From the NCBI RefSeq assembly GCF_007655135.1, contig NC_045128.1, positions 40,685,885 through 40,749,884 on the forward strand: 64,000 nt of DNA, in the 5' to 3' direction. Positions 13,075-25,560 of this stretch are shown here, piece after piece (the stretch's first letter is position 1; the number at the start of each line of letters is the position of its first letter). The stretch comes from Punica granatum. Lineage: Eukaryota > Streptophyta > Magnoliopsida > Myrtales > Lythraceae. The translations under genes were made by a program, and so were the position numbers. The notes under the pieces were generated by a model. It searched no databases, had not been told where the DNA came from, and saw only the letters and a program-made list of their open reading frames with translations.

Positions 13075-14458
13075 ATGGAAGGTCAGAATATATCTTCATC
13101 TAAAAGAAGAAGCATAAAAATGGTAATGGGCATCGTGCAGTTGACGCTTTTAGTCCTTCTGCTTTTAGGTTCGTCCCGTGTAGAAGCACTAGCAGGAAAT
13201 TTCCCGGTGGCAAAGGCCCATTGTACGGACAAATGTGGAGATGTTACCATCCCCTTTCCATTTGGCATCGGAGCCGGCTGTTTCCTGGACGATTGGTATG
13301 AGGTGGTCTGCCAGCAGGGGAGGAATGGCACTGTTGTTCCCTGGCTGAAGAAGATCCGCTTAGAAGTGTCGAACATATCGCTACCAGATGAAAGGGAAAG
13401 AACTGATGGGCTAATCAACGTCAGCTTCCCAATAACTTATTCGAGCCCAAACTGCATCGACATGGTTGAAGAGGGACCTATTGCCCCCACCAGCCTGGTT
13501 GGGAGCAGCTTCATCTTCTCCCAGACTCTTAACATGTTCACTGCCATCGGATGCCACGTCATTGCTCTCATGAGCAACACCAAATCCACCATCGTTGGAT
13601 GCAAGTCCAAGTGCAGGAATGGCAACAGCACAAGTCGGTTCAGCGATTGCTCAGGCGTCGACTGTTGCCAGAACACAATCCCGTCGAATCTTCAGGCCTT
13701 CGACATCAACTTCCAGAACATAGATGCTTCCTCGATATATGACAGTGGATGCAGTTATGCTTTCCTAGGTGACAGATACTGGTTCATACCCAATGCTACT
13801 GATCTTTATTCACTAAGTACTAGGGAATACGTGCCAGCGTTGTTAGAATGGGGCATACCCAATAATACAAATATTGGGATCGACCTGAATCCAATTTACG
13901 GTGTTTATAATTGTACATGGCTTAGCTCAGATGCGTACGGGTACAACGAACTGCTTTATCTACAATGCTATTGCTCCTCCGGCTTCAGTGGTAATCCTTA
14001 TCTCGTCGATGGATGTCAAGGTGAGTGCTTTGAAATCATGGGTTGATAACTCTTGCTTTATTCAGTCAATTCGTGGGAGTATCACGGCTCATGGTTATCC
14101 AGCATACCGTTATGGTACATGTTAAAGACAGTTTCAAAAGCATAAAACCATTCCGATATCAATCGTATGTAAATGAATAATCACTTATGTGTATAATCAA
14201 ACTAATTTATCGAGAACTTCGAATGAAAGAATCCTAACTTCTAAAATTCTTTTTTGCTGGATTCCTGGTTTCTAATATTCAAATCGGTTATGTGATCTTT
14301 ACAGACATTAACGAATGTGAAGATCCAAGGCTCAACAGCTGTCCTTGGAGATGCGTGAACATGCCAGGCCACTATTCCTGTCCGGACGGCAACAGAATAG
14401 CTAAATTGGCAATGATCGGTATGTATCTCCGAATCTTATGTATAAACGAGCATTATTC

Positions 14459-16260
14459 ATTGTCCTTCGATAAATTGTATTATTTGCTTGTTTTAATATA
14501 CATAATGTCACGTGCCAATTTCAGACTATTAACGAAAAATCTTGAGATTTATGAGTTAATTGAAATCTTGAGGCTTACGTTTTATGAGGTTCTATAAAAT
14601 TTCAGACGAACTCTTGGGAGTGAACGGCCGCAAGCTACTAAGTTAATGTAGCAAGAGAAGCCTCCAACGGAAAAAAGGTTCTATAATTACAACTTTAATA
14701 TTGGAAAAAAGTCTCCAACAGAAAGCTAATAATCATCGCGATAAGAGCTGATAATAAAATCCAAGATCCAAATCTAACTTCCTCATCAAAATAGAATTTA
14801 GAAGGTCTTGGAACTAAAATATAAAGTTAGAAGAATTCGAGAGCCTCTAGACACCTCCGAAAGCGGCTCTATTACCGTACTGATCTCCTGGCTCTATATT
14901 TGTTGTGGTGGGGGGGGTTTGAGTTAATAAAAGAGCGAGCTCCACATGCAGCAAGTAACCAACACTTATTTCGATCGATCAAGTATCGATAAAATAATCT
15001 TGATTCTAAATAGTACAAGAAAGACAACTTGTTCATAAAAATACTTCTTAACAATTATTTTAAACCATGCAATAACAAAATTTCATAAGCATATAACCCA
15101 ATATAATATTGAAGTTCATAAATCATTCAAATAATACGCATTCAACACCATTTTGCTTATATGCATTATGAATTCAATAATTCCAAATATGCTCATGACA
15201 CTACGTATCATGACACTTCATCCTATTGCACAGTCCACTATATATTTACTAGCTTAACCGTTGGTAACGATCTACTAGTACTAGTTCAATCCACTGGTAA
15301 TGGTCCATCAACAATATCCCCATACCCAATAATGGAATAAACAAATGATCCTTAAAAAACATGATAATTCCAATATATCAATTTTCAACAAATTTTATAA
15401 CTTTTCGAATAATTTTGGATGTCAAAGTTCAAATAATTCATATTCTAAGGTCAATTATTCGGATTTTATAAAATCAATAATTGAAATATCTGAACAATAG
15501 GAAGATCCAAAAGGAAAAAAAGGATAAAAAGAATTGGAACAATTTCCAATAAAGCACATTCAGATAAAACCAAATCAAGAATTCAATTTCCCTGTATTTT
15601 GGTACTTCGATGAATAAAAAGAATTAGAACAGTGTACAGCAACGGTTAAAAAAAGAATCACAATGAGCCAACTGTGGTAGCATCACCCTTCAATAATAAG
15701 ATCATAATCATCTCCTTAAATTTTTTATACTTGATCCTCATTTAAGAATCATGAAATTTAGCACATGCTCAAACAATTATAAAGATTTTATTTTCAACCA
15801 CATAATAGTTCAAATAATTTTCATGACATGCAATAAAAACTACCATTTCGATCTTTCGCAAACAACATAAGTGAATCCTAGTTACTTACGTGGATCATCC
15901 CTAAACTAATAGCTCGATATATTGGGATCAAGAGATAAATCTATAATCGAAATCGTCTCTAAAACATTAAAGTTGGTCCGTCCTTCGTTTGCGGTGAGTA
16001 GGGGAAATTTCCCCATTTGCATGGATTCTCCCATTTTCATTTTTTCTTTATTTCCTTTTTTAAAATATTTTTGATTACTTTTACTTTTAAATTACTTTAA
16101 AAAAATCTCTTCCTCTTATTGTGTGTCTTTAAACATGTAAAAATAATGTAGCAAGTAATTCGTTTGACTCGTTGGGATCGTTATGGCCCGAATAAATTAT
16201 ATTGAAAAGTTTTTCCCCATCAACTTTTTTTTCCTCCAAATTTATGTATATATTGCAAAT
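14459..16260. repeat. Duplicated intron segment, copy B
   Basis: It matches 6997-8868 with scattered substitutions and small indels, and it lacks the 2.7 kb insertion found in copy A. It lies in intron 2 of the WAK copy starting at 13,075. Confidence 0.75.
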
Positions 16261-19200
16261 TGATCCTATATAAAAATAGTTTAAAATTATACTAAATCAT
16301 TAAAGGAGGTTCGTCCCTCTCACACTCGCCGGGGACCCCCACCCCGTTCTCTTCTTTTTTAGTTTTAAATTTTTTTAATATTTAAGTATAAAAAGTCTTT
16401 GTCTTTTCATCGGTGACCCCAGTTGATATATGAGAGTTAATGGGGCTTAGTTTAAGTATAAAAATCTTTTTTATTCCTGATAAGCACCACTTGGTACGCG
16501 TAACTCCAACGAGCCCAATTAATTTAGGCTCAAGTGGAGTCAATCCACTAAGGTTCAAACTCTCTCTTCAACCTCAAGCGCCTAACCACCTAAAATCAAT
16601 GTATATTGGTAAAAAGCCTATTTCAAAATGTCTCCAATTTTTAAGTTATCTTTTTTTTATCCGTGACCTTAAATGTAGTTATATTTTGTTAGTGAATGCA
16701 AGTCATAAGGTTACACCAACCGGTTGATTGAAACTAATTCTTGCTTGGTTAACTTGGATGTGATGACAAGATGCTTTAATGAATATATAACCCCTACTAC
16801 AAGTAAAGTTCATCTACATAAATTAGTGGGCCTCTTAAGGCATCTTATATTGTGATCATGTTTTACTAGTTGGAAATATTGAAAATTCAAATTAAGATTA
16901 ACGGAGAGAAATGTTAGCTTTTATGCTTATGAAATATTAATTATTACCTTCTTTTGAAAAATCTGTATTCTATATATATATTAAAACAAAGCCTAAGTCG
17001 AATTCTCATACTGTCACATCATCAAAAATAAGAAGCAGAACTCTCAGCCGAATTCTCACGTCGTCACATAATAATACAGTAGAATAAAATGGAGCTCTCT
17101 TGCTTTGCCACGTCATCACTATTGTACCAAAGAATTTTTTTATCATTAATTATACAGTAAAATATATATATATATTATTTGCACATCGGCCAACAGAGTA
17201 TATATTATATATATTAGCTGCTATTTAGAAAATTTTCTATATTGTAACAATCGAATTGTCGTTCATATATATTGTAACAAAGAGTTGGAAAGCAATTATA
17301 ACAAGAGTTTATAATATCCATAGAGTTGCCCTTTGTATTATGGCGAATATATTTTTATAATATTAACCACAATTAAATTCCTGTTCATATAGTATTATTT
17401 GTTTATATTGCTTTTCATATTGTGTTGTTTATATATACATATAATATATGTATTTACCTACTGCATGAGTTGAACAAAGAGAGGCAAATAAAAAGAGATT
17501 TTTCTTTTTGCGAGATTTTAATTATATTTGAGCTATATATATAGATGTCATTTACACTGAACTTTTATCATTATATTATCGTTTGCAAAGATGGGTTGGT
17601 GTCTTTGCAGACTTTATATGTATATTGTGTTGCATACTCATCCACTGCCAACATCAATTGATCTATTTCAATTTGATCGTTTTAAAAAGTATACATCAGG
17701 TTTTCTCATCACTTACTTTATTATAATATTTTGCTTGGAGAATTAGTATTTCTATGGTTATATATTTGCTAGCATATTTTCATTCAGTTCATCTGTTCAC
17801 ATATTTGTATGAGAATTTTTTTATTTTCTTTTGATTGATATATTTGCTTCCATATATTAATTCAATTATATTCTTTTCCTCAATTTTCTTTCACGAGTTT
17901 ATACTTCGTGCATATATTTATAACATTTTTCTCTATCGAAATAATTAAGAGATAATTTGTACAGTTCCCCGTGCAACGCATGTGTATTCAACTAATGTAT
18001 ATTATTTACTATCAATGGAGAGTATATACAAGTAGTTTTTGTTTTTATCATCATCATCATCATTATTACGATAAACACGAAAACTTAAAGAATATTTTTT
18101 CAACCCACGGCAGAGCGCGGGGTGCTCCCCAAGTATATCATTACTACTGATTCACACGTATGATCTAACTTATTCTATGAGGTCCGAAAAATTCCCTAAT
18201 CAAAAATGGCCAAAATACTATTGATTTCCTACTATGGTGACAAATCGACCTATCCACCTAGTATGACTCGAAAATATATCCTTGTGAGTATTTATCACCT
18301 AAAACCACTTATCGGCCAATCAAATATTTGGAAAGTAGTATTCTCGGTTTTAACAAATATCAAAGCCAGCTAAATCAACCGCCCCGAAAACATAGATTTC
18401 AGAATAGGTTAAAACCAGGTACTGAGGAGTTGACATATCTCTAAACCAAAATTCCATAAAGCACACAAATTTCGGAAAAATACTAATTATTTCAGAAAAA
18501 TCCCAAAAATTTAAAGGAAATAGAAAATTCTTATATGAGTTCATATGCGAAAAAATCTTTAAGATAGGATATCAAGCCAAACGAGCCCTACAAAGTGACT
18601 GTTTGTTGTTAAGAATGGCAGTCGTGAGCAGCTCACAAACCTAAATTACAGAGCTCGGTTCTCCCTCTACTGACTTCAAAATTCTGTGTGATTGCGGTGT
18701 CTAGGGAAACCTTGAATAATGAACTATGCTTTAGGACAAACGATGCATAAAAAGGTGAAGTAATCGGGATGGAAAATCAGCCCAAAAGTCGTTGTTCATC
18801 GTAGTTTTTTTTTTTTTTAATTTGCAATTCAATAACTTTCTGTTGAGAGTTAAGAATGAGTTAAGTCTCACGTCGGAAATATATAAAGAATTCCACAAGT
18901 TTATAAGAGGTTGGGTACCACAATTTATTAGCTAGAACTTTTAGGTTGAAGATGAGCCCAATCGCTTATAGGCCCAAGTGGTATTTTACACTTCCAAAAT
19001 GGTGCAACCAAATCAAACTCCTTAAAAGCCAACGTGTTACTAATTTGAGCATCAAAATAATCTAATAATTTCAAGCAGACAGGAACAGTAAAGAGCTCTA
19101 CTGAAATTGGCCATCTACTCTCCAAAACTCTTAGACCAAGCTAAACAATGGAGAGATACAATGAAAACAGGTCCTGATAACTCACCAAAACGAAGAAATA

Positions 19201-19605
19201 ATGCACTTTGGTCACAAGTCTCGTGCTCAGTTGGTCTAATACTCGGCTGGGTAGTCTCGAATGCGCTCTTCTCCGTTCTTCTTCTCTGCTCTATCTCTTT
19301 CTCCTGTGACTCCATGCATGGTCCAATATGAGCTTGCCATCGATGAGCTGTTCATGCAAATTGACTTTCCATATTCATTTCTATTTATTTCCATTTGGTC
19401 CCCTACGAAATTATTTTTTCATCTTGGTCCTTTCAATTTAGCCCCTAAGCTTGTGGGTTATCCATTACACATTGCGTCACTCCAAGAACTGCAATTGTTT
19501 TCTTAGATATATACATATAGAGGTCTGTGCAATGTGACCGACTATGGCTTCAACATTAATTTCATCAGTTCTGATTAAATCCAGTTTCTGCAATTCATTG
19601 CACAG
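16261..19605. other. Transposon-rich part of WAK intron 2
   Basis: No gene of its own is seen. It includes a Helitron-like element at 16,969-17,995. Another hairpin-like stretch near 18,103-18,139 (CCACGGCAGAGCGCGG then TGCTCCCC) resembles a decayed Helitron 3' end. From about 18,130 to 19,450 the DNA resembles retroelement flank, including GTCTCACGTCGGAAA-type and TTGGTCC..ACGAAATT-type stretches. I could not define element borders there. Confidence 0.45.
16969..17995 (+). mobile_element. Non-autonomous Helitron-like element, copy 1
   Basis: It begins TCTATATATATATTAAAACAAAGCC and ends with CCCCGTGCAACGCATGTG followed by CAACTAA and then T. This fits the Helitron pattern of 5' TC, a short 3' hairpin and terminal CTRR. 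The left arm of the hairpin (CCCGTGC) is intact and the right arm has decayed. It is related to the copy at 25,717-27,305 at both ends and in an internal block (CATTTACACTGAACTTTTATC). No Rep/helicase coding sequence is present. Confidence 0.6.
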
Positions 19606-20765
19606 CCGTTGCAGGAGTGCTAGGAGCATTGCTTTTACTTCTCTTTCAAAGATGGCTTTACCGAATCATTAAGAGGAGGAAGAAAATGAAGCTTAAGCAG
19701 AAGTTCTTCAAACAAAATGGTGGAATTCTGCTGCAGCAACAATTATCTTCACCCGAAGGCAATGTTGAGAGAAGCAGATTGTTCGACTCCAAAGAGTTGG
19801 AAAAGGCAACTCACAACTTCAGTGAGAACCGGATACTCGGTCGAGGTAGCCAAGGAACTGTTTACAAAGGGATGCTGACAGATGGAAGAATTGTAGCTAT
19901 CAAGAAATCTAAAGAGCTAGATGAGGGGAATGTCGAACAGTTCATCAACGAGGTTTTCATTCTCTCGCAGATCAATCATAGGAATGTGGTAAAGCTGTTG
20001 GGTTGTTGTTTGCAGACTAAAGTTCCTCTTCTGGTGTATGAGTTCATCCCCAATGGAACACTGTATCAGTATCTCCATGATCCGAGTACCCAATTTCCAG
20101 TTCCATGGGATGTACGGTTACGAATCGCCGCAGAGGTCGCCAGAGATCTTTCCTATCTGCACTCTGCAGCATCTATACCCATATATCATCGAGACGTAAA
20201 GACAACAAATATACTTTTAGACTAAAAGTATCAGGCAAAAGTAGCAGATTTCGGAACTTCAAGATCTGTTGGCCTTGACCAAACTCATTTAACCACATTG
20301 GTGCAAGGAACTTTCGGTTACTTAGATCCAGAATATTTTCAGTCAAGCCAGTTCACAGATAAAAGTGATGTTTACAGCTTCGGAGTGGTCCTTGTCGAGC
20401 TCTTAACAGGGCAGAAGCCAATCTCTTCAGTAAGAGCTGAAGAGGGAAGGAGTTTGGCTACATATTTCATTGTCTCAATGGAGGAGGATCGCCTGTTCGA
20501 CATACTTGATGCTCAAGTACTTCTCCAAGGAAAGAAAGAAGATATTTTTGGGGTCGCTGATCTAGCTAAAAGATGTTTAAATTTGAGTGGAAGGAAACGG
20601 CCAACCATGAAACAAGTAGCAATGGAGTTGGAGGCAATAAGAAAGCCATCACATTCCTCTACTGAAGAAAGGAGTGGGAACTTCGAAACTGATGGAATTG
20701 AAGCTCACAATATTGCCTTCAGATCAGCAAGATATGAAGCAGGCTATAGCATAAGTTCGATTTAA

Positions 20766-21774
20766 TCTACCTTTCGCTATAAATTAGTTCTTCACTGAGC
20801 ATATTCCATAGAGTGACCCTTGACTGCTCTATCACTGTAAATGTTTCCATGCCATGGATAAGATTCTAAAAAGGCATTTTACGGAAAGATAATAGTTTCA
20901 AGCCCATAAGTTCAAGTACCAAGCAATAAACTCATTTGTTCCATCACTAATGGATTTGCTATTCAAATGCTCATTTCTGCACTAGTTAAGGTCTTCCTAG
21001 ATGATTCAGTATTCAGAGGCACTTTATTATTTTTCTGCAGTGTAGGTCTCATGCAGATCTTTGCAATGGATTCTGGTGTTTCTTTTTCTTGAGGGATATA
21101 GTGGATTCATTCCAAACAAACACAGTATATATCCCAATTAGGACCGCATTCTATATCTTTAATCTCAACCATGCAATTTGATCAAAGGAACGGAGTTGAA
21201 ACTTTCTCATAGTTCCTGAGTTGAACCTCAACCGTTAAAATCACCATTATCTTTGCAGGAAGCATCGTCCATGGATATTCACTGTAGAACTGCACTATAG
21301 AATGTCTGGACATCCACTTCTGGTAAAGCTATGAAAAGTTGAAAAGGGCCATTTGGATCCCAATAACCTAACAGTATGTGAATGAAAAATATTCATCAGT
21401 ATCCTGTAGCAACAGAATGAAACGCACTAAAACTATATTTTACAAAATATCGATGTACCCTTAGACTCTGACTAATTAAATGATAATTTCTCGAATAGAC
21501 AGCAATATTATGTCATCTATTGCCGACCCTAAGGCCTAACTAGCTTGAGTCCACAATGCGGTGCATGTGTTGTTCGCCACTGCAAAAAAAATTTTAAGCA
21601 GACAAACTTTTGTATCCATTTGAAGAAGCTAGTCCTCCATTCAATCATTTCGTCATTTGCCTGTGCACTCAATAGAGGCAAGAATATAGCATGCCTCCAT
21701 TCAAGAAGCTCTTCTTCTAACTGTTTCTATAATTCATGAATTAGGATTATCTTTTGATCGTCGAAAGAGAGATC
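20766..21774. other. Intergenic region between WAK copies
   Basis: No credible gene is seen. It presumably holds the 3' end of the upstream copy and the promoter of the WAK copy starting at 21,775. Confidence 0.5.
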
Positions 21775-24350
21775 ATGGTAGTAGAATTGGTTGTTCAGAT
21801 ACTTGTGCTACTCGGGGCATTTAATATGCAAACTGTGGCAGCAGGACCAGCCCTGGCGAAAGCCAACTGCCAGGAAACATGTGGAGGAGTGCAGGTTCCT
21901 TTTCCATTTGGGATAGGAGGTGGCAGGTGTTTCCTGAACGATTGGTACGAGATTTTCTGCCTAAAAAACGGCACTGTCCCTATGCTGAAGATGATCAACT
22001 TGGAGGTTCTGAAGATTTCTCTACCACATTATAAAGATTACAGATATAGTCGTGGCACCATTGAAGTTAGGCTTCCAATTGTCTATTCGAACCAGATTTG
22101 TGCCCATGAGAATGGAACAACTAGGATACACCCGAGTTTGGAAGGAAGCCCATTTGCCTATTCCACAGATGATAACGTCTCCGCAGCAATTGGTTGCAGC
22201 CACCTCGCAGTGATCAATAACACTGATTCGATCCTCATGGGATGCAAATCCAGATGCAGGGGAGGGAACTTCAGTAGATACAGCGATTGTTCAGGTCACG
22301 AGGGTTGCTGCAAGATGAGAATCTCCTCCCCAGAGCTTCAGCAATTCAGCGTCGCCTTCGTGAAAGAAGATGGATCAATAGCCAGGCACAAGGACTGCAA
22401 CTACGATTTCCTAGCCAAGAAGTCTTGGTTCCGGCCCAAGTTTACTGATCTACATGAGCTGATAACGGAAGGTTATGTTCGGGGTGTGCTGGACTGGGGG
22501 ATTCCTGGCGATTCAGATCTTGCAGTTCAGCTAAATCGAACCAGTCAAGTTTATACTCAACGGGATGCAAACACATCCTGCTTGAAGGGATACTCCGATG
22601 AGCTCGCTCTTAGACGGCAGAGTTTCTATTGCCGTCATGGGTATGCGGGTAATCCCTATCTGGTGAATGGGTGTCAAGGTCAGATCAATTATTGTACTGC
22701 ATCGCTTCCCTACATCCATTTCAGCAATTTCATCATGCCACCAATAGCTAAATACCTTGAAAAAAGAAAAATTAGACATTAAAATACGGTTCAGATCTTT
22801 CTTATGGGCATTTAATTGATCGTGATGGTCTTCCTACCTGTAGATGTCAATGAATGTGCAGAATGGGATCTCAATTATTGCCCAGACTTGTGCATAAATA
22901 CTCAAGGGGGCTTTCACTGCATTGATAGTGGAAGAACGTCCAGAATTGTTATGTTAGGTACGTGATTTTACTAGCTCCAGAATCACTTAGTATGCATATG
23001 CAAATTCACAAATGCATTCTGTCTTTCATAGGCATGCATGAATTGGCGATAATAATCTGAAAAGACATAAATAAGCTGAAATAGTTTAGGAGCTTCATGC
23101 ATATAACTCGACATTTGTCCCATATTTATTGCCCAGGAATTGGAGCAGGGCTTTGGGTTGTGCCCTTAGTTTGGATATTGGTATGGTTACACCAATTTTT
23201 CAAGAAAAGAAGAACAATGAAGCTTAAGTAGAAGTTCTTTAAAAGGAATGGCGGAATTTTGCTGCAGCAGCAGCTGTCTTCACTGAAAGGCAGTGTTGAG
23301 AAAAGTAAACTATTTGTTCTCAAAGAGTTGGAGAAGGTTACCGACAATTTCAATGAAGATAGGATCCTTGGGAAAGTCGGCCAAGGAACTGTCTACAAAG
23401 GGATGCTAACTGATGGAAGAATTGTTGCCATCAAGAAGTCTACAGCAATCGATGCAGGAAAAGTAGAACAGTTCATTAACGAGGTTCTCATCCTCTCACA
23501 AATCAATCATAGAGATGTGGTTAAGTTATTGGGATGTTGTTTGGAGACCGAAGTTCCATTACTGGTTTACGAGTTCATCCCAAACGGGACTCTTTATCAG
23601 TATCTCCATGAACCAAATGAGGAATTTCCAGTGTTATGGGAGGTATGCCTACGACTCGCCACGGAAGTCGCAGGGGCTCTCTCATACTTGCACTCTGCAG
23701 CATCCATACCCATATTCCACCGTGACATTAAGTGTACAAACATACTATTGGACGAGAAGTATCGAGCGAAAGTGGCAGATTTTGGAACTTCAAGGTCAGT
23801 TTCCCTCGATCAGACTCATTTGACGACGCTGGTTCAAGGAACTTCTGGGTACTTGGATCCAGAATACTTCCAGTCTAGTCAGTTCACAGACAAAAGTGAT
23901 GTCTACATTTTGGGGGTAGTCCTTGTGGAGCTCCTGACGGGGCAAAAGCCGGTGTCTGCAGTAGGAGCAAAAGAGGGCAAAAGTTTGGCTGCATATTTCA
24001 TTCTCGCGATGAATATTGGTCTTCTCTCTGATATGCTCGACCCTAAAATACTAGAGCACGGGGAGAAAGAGGAGATTATGGCTGTAGCAAGCTTAGCGAA
24101 AAGATGTCTGTATCTGAAAGGCAGGAAACGGCCAACGATGAAGGAAGTGGCAATGAAGTTAGAAGGGATAAGGAGGCAAGTCTCTCCTGCTAATGTCCAA
24201 CAGATTGATGAACTGATAGAATGCTGTGAAGCTGATCAAGCATTTGAAACTTGCAGTATTGTTTCCACATCAACCTGCTCTCAAGTGCTTTCCGGTGTTA
24301 CTAATTCAGTGTTGGATGTTAGCCCGATAAATCGTGGACACACTTGGTGA
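21775..24350 (+). pseudogene. WAK-like receptor kinase with one in-frame stop after the membrane helix
   Basis: Exons are 21,775-22,678, 22,844-22,957 and 23,137-24,350, all phase 1 with GT..AG borders. Exon 1 encodes a signal peptide, then CQETCGGVQVPFPFGIGGG, the usual opening of the GUB_WAK domain, and ends NPYLVNGCQ. Exon 2 is the EGF repeat (DVNECAEWD). Exon 3 has a membrane helix and basic stretch, but the codon at 23,229-23,231 is TAG where paralogues have CAG (KLKQKFF), a single C-to-T change. The rest of the kinase is open: [29 protein letters not shown], with [14 protein letters not shown] downstream. The glycine loop has Val for a usual Gly, and the activation segment reads GTSGYLDPE. 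Read as is, it gives about 370 residues: ectodomain, EGF and anchor without kinase. Read through, it gives 743 residues. Confidence 0.8.
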
Positions 24351-25560
24351 AAGTTTACAATGGTCACGTTCTTATTTTTCTTAAGCAACTGTCCTGCAGT
24401 GCATTTAAGCTAGTGTTTATAAGGAAAATGGGATGAAATAAAGCAGAGCAGTTTTTCATTTCATCTTTTTTTATCTTTACAGAGGGCTCATAGAAGCCTC
24501 TCCTCAATCAATTCCCAGTGTTATGTCCCTTTAACCAGACATACAGCTCTATTTTTTCCATTCGCAAAGTGAAGGAAATTGCATATATGCTCACGATCGA
24601 CATCCTATGTTCAGTTTTAGAAAATAGATTCCAGAGAATTTGATCACTAGTTGTTCGAGAGAGACTTTTCACTGTGAGGAGACTAGCAAACAATGGAGCT
24701 TCTCATGTCCAGGTCGCCTGGACCCATAAAATTATGCTTTAGGATAAAGCATTAGCTAGCTGATTTATCAGCCCATGGAGAATGAAGACACATGTATCAC
24801 ATCGGTCTTCGAATACTAATCGACTCTTGTTTTTCTTATTCCTCGTGGGACGAGAATCTAATCAGTTCACCATTTTAACAGAAGACACGACTAAAAGTCT
24901 TCCCGCACCTTTAAAAACTACACCAAGAACCTCCCTAAGTGCACAGCCAAACAAGATAGCCCAAGAGCTCCCAAGAAGGGATTCTAGGACGAACTCGCTG
25001 ATAAACCAAATTAAACCGACGGCCCTACAAATTCAGTGTTAGTTTCTTGCTCCCAGGGATCAAATATTCCTGCTTTCAGGAATCAAATGGTTTCTTGCTT
25101 CCAGGAATCAAACAAGTACAGAGCCACACGGGGCAAGGAACTTTTTGGTTTTCGAGTCGAGATAATAATGTCCGCAGCTTTTGAGGGGTGGCTTGTTGAG
25201 CACTTAATGGGGACAGCACTTTATTGAATGCAAAGAAGGAAAACAGGTGTGATATGTAATAAAATTAACAAAAAGAAAAAATTGATCACGTTTTACCATG
25301 TACAATGAACGGGTTCTAGGTTAATTTCAGAAAATAGCTAACCCATTTTGCCCTGCTATAGCTGACCGCTTGCGGCCGGTTGTTCGGGTTTTTGCTTTTG
25401 TGAATAATTTATAACTGGGAGCCCACTCCCTATGAGAAGAACCTCAGCTCGCACCCAACCTCACACAACCCTTCTGGGCTCTAACCACCACTCCCCTGGT
25501 CCTTCCTTCTCTAACGATGGGTCACGACAGGCAGCCTGGTTTCATGTACTAATAATATAC
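24351..25560. other. Intergenic region
   Basis: No gene is supported. The start probably holds the 3' UTR of the upstream WAK copy. A short imperfect repeat (TGCTCCCAGGGATCAAAT / TGCTTTCAGGAATCAAAT / TGCTTCCAGGAATCAAAC) lies near 25,048-25,112. Confidence 0.4.

Larger units (their letters stand above)
13075..20765 (+). pseudogene. WAK-like receptor kinase with one in-frame stop in the kinase domain
   Basis: Exons are 13,075-14,020 (ATG, signal peptide, cysteine-rich GUB_WAK domain ending GCQ), 14,305-14,418 ([12 protein letters not shown]) and 19,606-20,765 (transmembrane segment and kinase). All junctions are GT..AG and phase 1. An alternative in-frame ATG at 13,120 sits directly before the hydrophobic signal. 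The kinase has [29 protein letters not shown] and [11 protein letters not shown], but codon 20,223-20,225 is TAA where its paralogues read GAA, between the catalytic loop and DFG. This stop would leave about 559 residues; without it the protein would have 739. No other lesion is seen, so the loss is recent, or it is an allele or a sequence error. Intron 2 is 5.2 kb and full of transposon debris, so the assignment of exon 3 to these exons is likely but inferred. Confidence 0.8.
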
